Part shown: piece after piece, positions 7,087 through 7,583 of the stretch | Layout: every line of letters begins with the position of its first letter | How positions within the stretch are numbered: position 1 is the stretch's first letter | Source: Helicobacteraceae bacterium | GTDB lineage: Bacteria > Campylobacterota > Campylobacteria > Campylobacterales > Sulfurimonadaceae | Assembly: GCA_027056525.1 (NCBI GenBank) | Contig: JALUKO010000297.1 | Coordinates: forward strand, 1 to 7,583 | DNA: 7,583 nt | Direction: 5' to 3' | Position numbers and translations under genes: made by a program | The notes under the pieces: generated by a model | Database searches by the model: none | What the model saw: the letters and a program-made list of their open reading frames with translations, nothing else | What the model was told of the DNA's origin: nothing

Positions 7087-7583
7087 TTGAAAATATTTTT
7101 TTCTATTTTAATGATCTTTACACTTTCTTTTGCAAGTGATGCAACGATAGAAGTTGTAAAAAAAGTGGAATCATTACCAACTATTGCAGTTGAAGATGCT
7201 TCTATAAACTATGATGACACTTTTAAATTGCGTTTTTTTAAAACATTGGTAGCTGATCTTAATGTTATTTCACTCTTTAATGTAGACAGACACTATCGTA
7301 AAAATCATTTTAACAATACTGATGTACTCTATGAGAACAAAGATATAGAGTACGTACTTCGCTATAAAATGTTTGAGGATGATAACGGTGCTTTAAATGT
7401 AGAGATGAAACTTCTCAAAAGCAGTGAAACAGTTATGAGTAAAAACTATAGGATTAGTAGAAAAAATGTTTTTATGTTTGTTTCACACTCCATAGCATAT
7501 GATATTAATAAGTTTATGGATGCACCTTCAGTAGAGTGGATGAAAAGAAAAGTGATTTTTTCCAGAGTAGTGGCTCCTCAAAA
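7087..7583 (+). CDS. tolB: TolB periplasmic translocation protein (N-terminal part)
   Basis: The gene runs off the window end after 165 codons with no stop. It begins at a TTG. The translation opens (M)KIFFSILMIFTLSFASDAT, a clear signal peptide with likely cleavage after SFA, so the product is periplasmic. The visible part, with TIEVVKKVESLPTIAVEDA and later FKTLVADLNVISLFNVDRHY, fits the N-terminal alpha/beta domain of TolB. In the family, a beta-propeller that binds Pal follows, which would lie outside the window. TolB relays between TolA and the outer-membrane lipoprotein Pal. The N-terminal domain is divergent, so the assignment leans on both this pattern and its place after tolQ-tolR-tolA. 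Two bases separate it from the tolA stop. The next ATG, at about residue 9 inside the signal peptide, is a poorer start. Confidence 0.85.
   Translation, partial: MKIFFSILMIFTLSFASDATIEVVKKVESLPTIAVEDASINYDDTFKLRFFKTLVADLNVISLFNVDRHYRKNHFNNTDVLYENKDIEYVLRYKMFEDDNGALNVEMKLLKSSETVMSKNYRISRKNVFMFVSHSIAYDINKFMDAPSVEWMKRKVIFSRVVAPQ

Noticed and set aside
1..7583. Search for mobile elements, tRNA/rRNA genes, CRISPR arrays or a novel system
   Set aside because: The coding genes fill the window with gaps of at most 25 bases; no repeats with spacers, inverted terminal repeats, transposase motifs or structured RNA were seen.

Overview
The window is an uninterrupted, all-plus-strand stretch of core energy-metabolism genes: the downstream half of an F1Fo ATP synthase operon running directly into a Tol-Pal (TolQ-TolR-TolA-TolB) gene cluster. 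The low-GC coding style, the paired b' and b stator genes, the separation from subunit a and c genes, and above all the order b'-b-delta-alpha-gamma-beta-epsilon-ExbB/TolQ-ExbD/TolR-TonB/TolA-TolB point to a Campylobacterota (Epsilonproteobacteria) chromosome. The same order is known from Helicobacter and Campylobacter. The protein style is most like free-living sulfur oxidisers such as Sulfurimonas; that genus-level guess is an inference from memory.

Layout. Positions 1-85 are the last codons of the b' stator subunit. Then come atpF (95-607), atpH (608-1141), atpA (1165-2682), atpG (2693-3580), atpD (best start 3592, ending 4986) and atpC (5012-5404). Two bases later tolQ starts (5407-5973), followed with no gap by tolR (5974-6369), then tolA (6362-7084, overlapping tolR by 8 bases), then tolB from a TTG start at 7087, cut by the window end. 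The largest gap between genes is 25 bases. No terminator, RNA gene, mobile element or CRISPR array is visible, and no stretch of 300 bases lacks a gene.

How the genes work together. The b, b' and delta subunits form the peripheral stalk. Alpha and beta form the catalytic hexamer, and gamma and epsilon the rotor shaft, which couples ion flow through Fo (a and c encoded elsewhere) to ATP synthesis. TolQ and TolR form an inner-membrane, ion-driven motor that powers TolA, which reaches across the periplasm to TolB and Pal to keep the outer membrane attached and to constrict it at division. Both halves therefore use the ion motive force, and the gene spacing suggests one transcript.

I see no previously undescribed system here. 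The points most worth a second look are: a signal-peptide-like N-terminal extension on subunit b; the lack of Shine-Dalgarno sequences in front of tolQ, tolR and tolA in contrast to the ATP synthase genes and tolB; the missing transmembrane histidine in TolA; and long A-tracts in the TolA linker.
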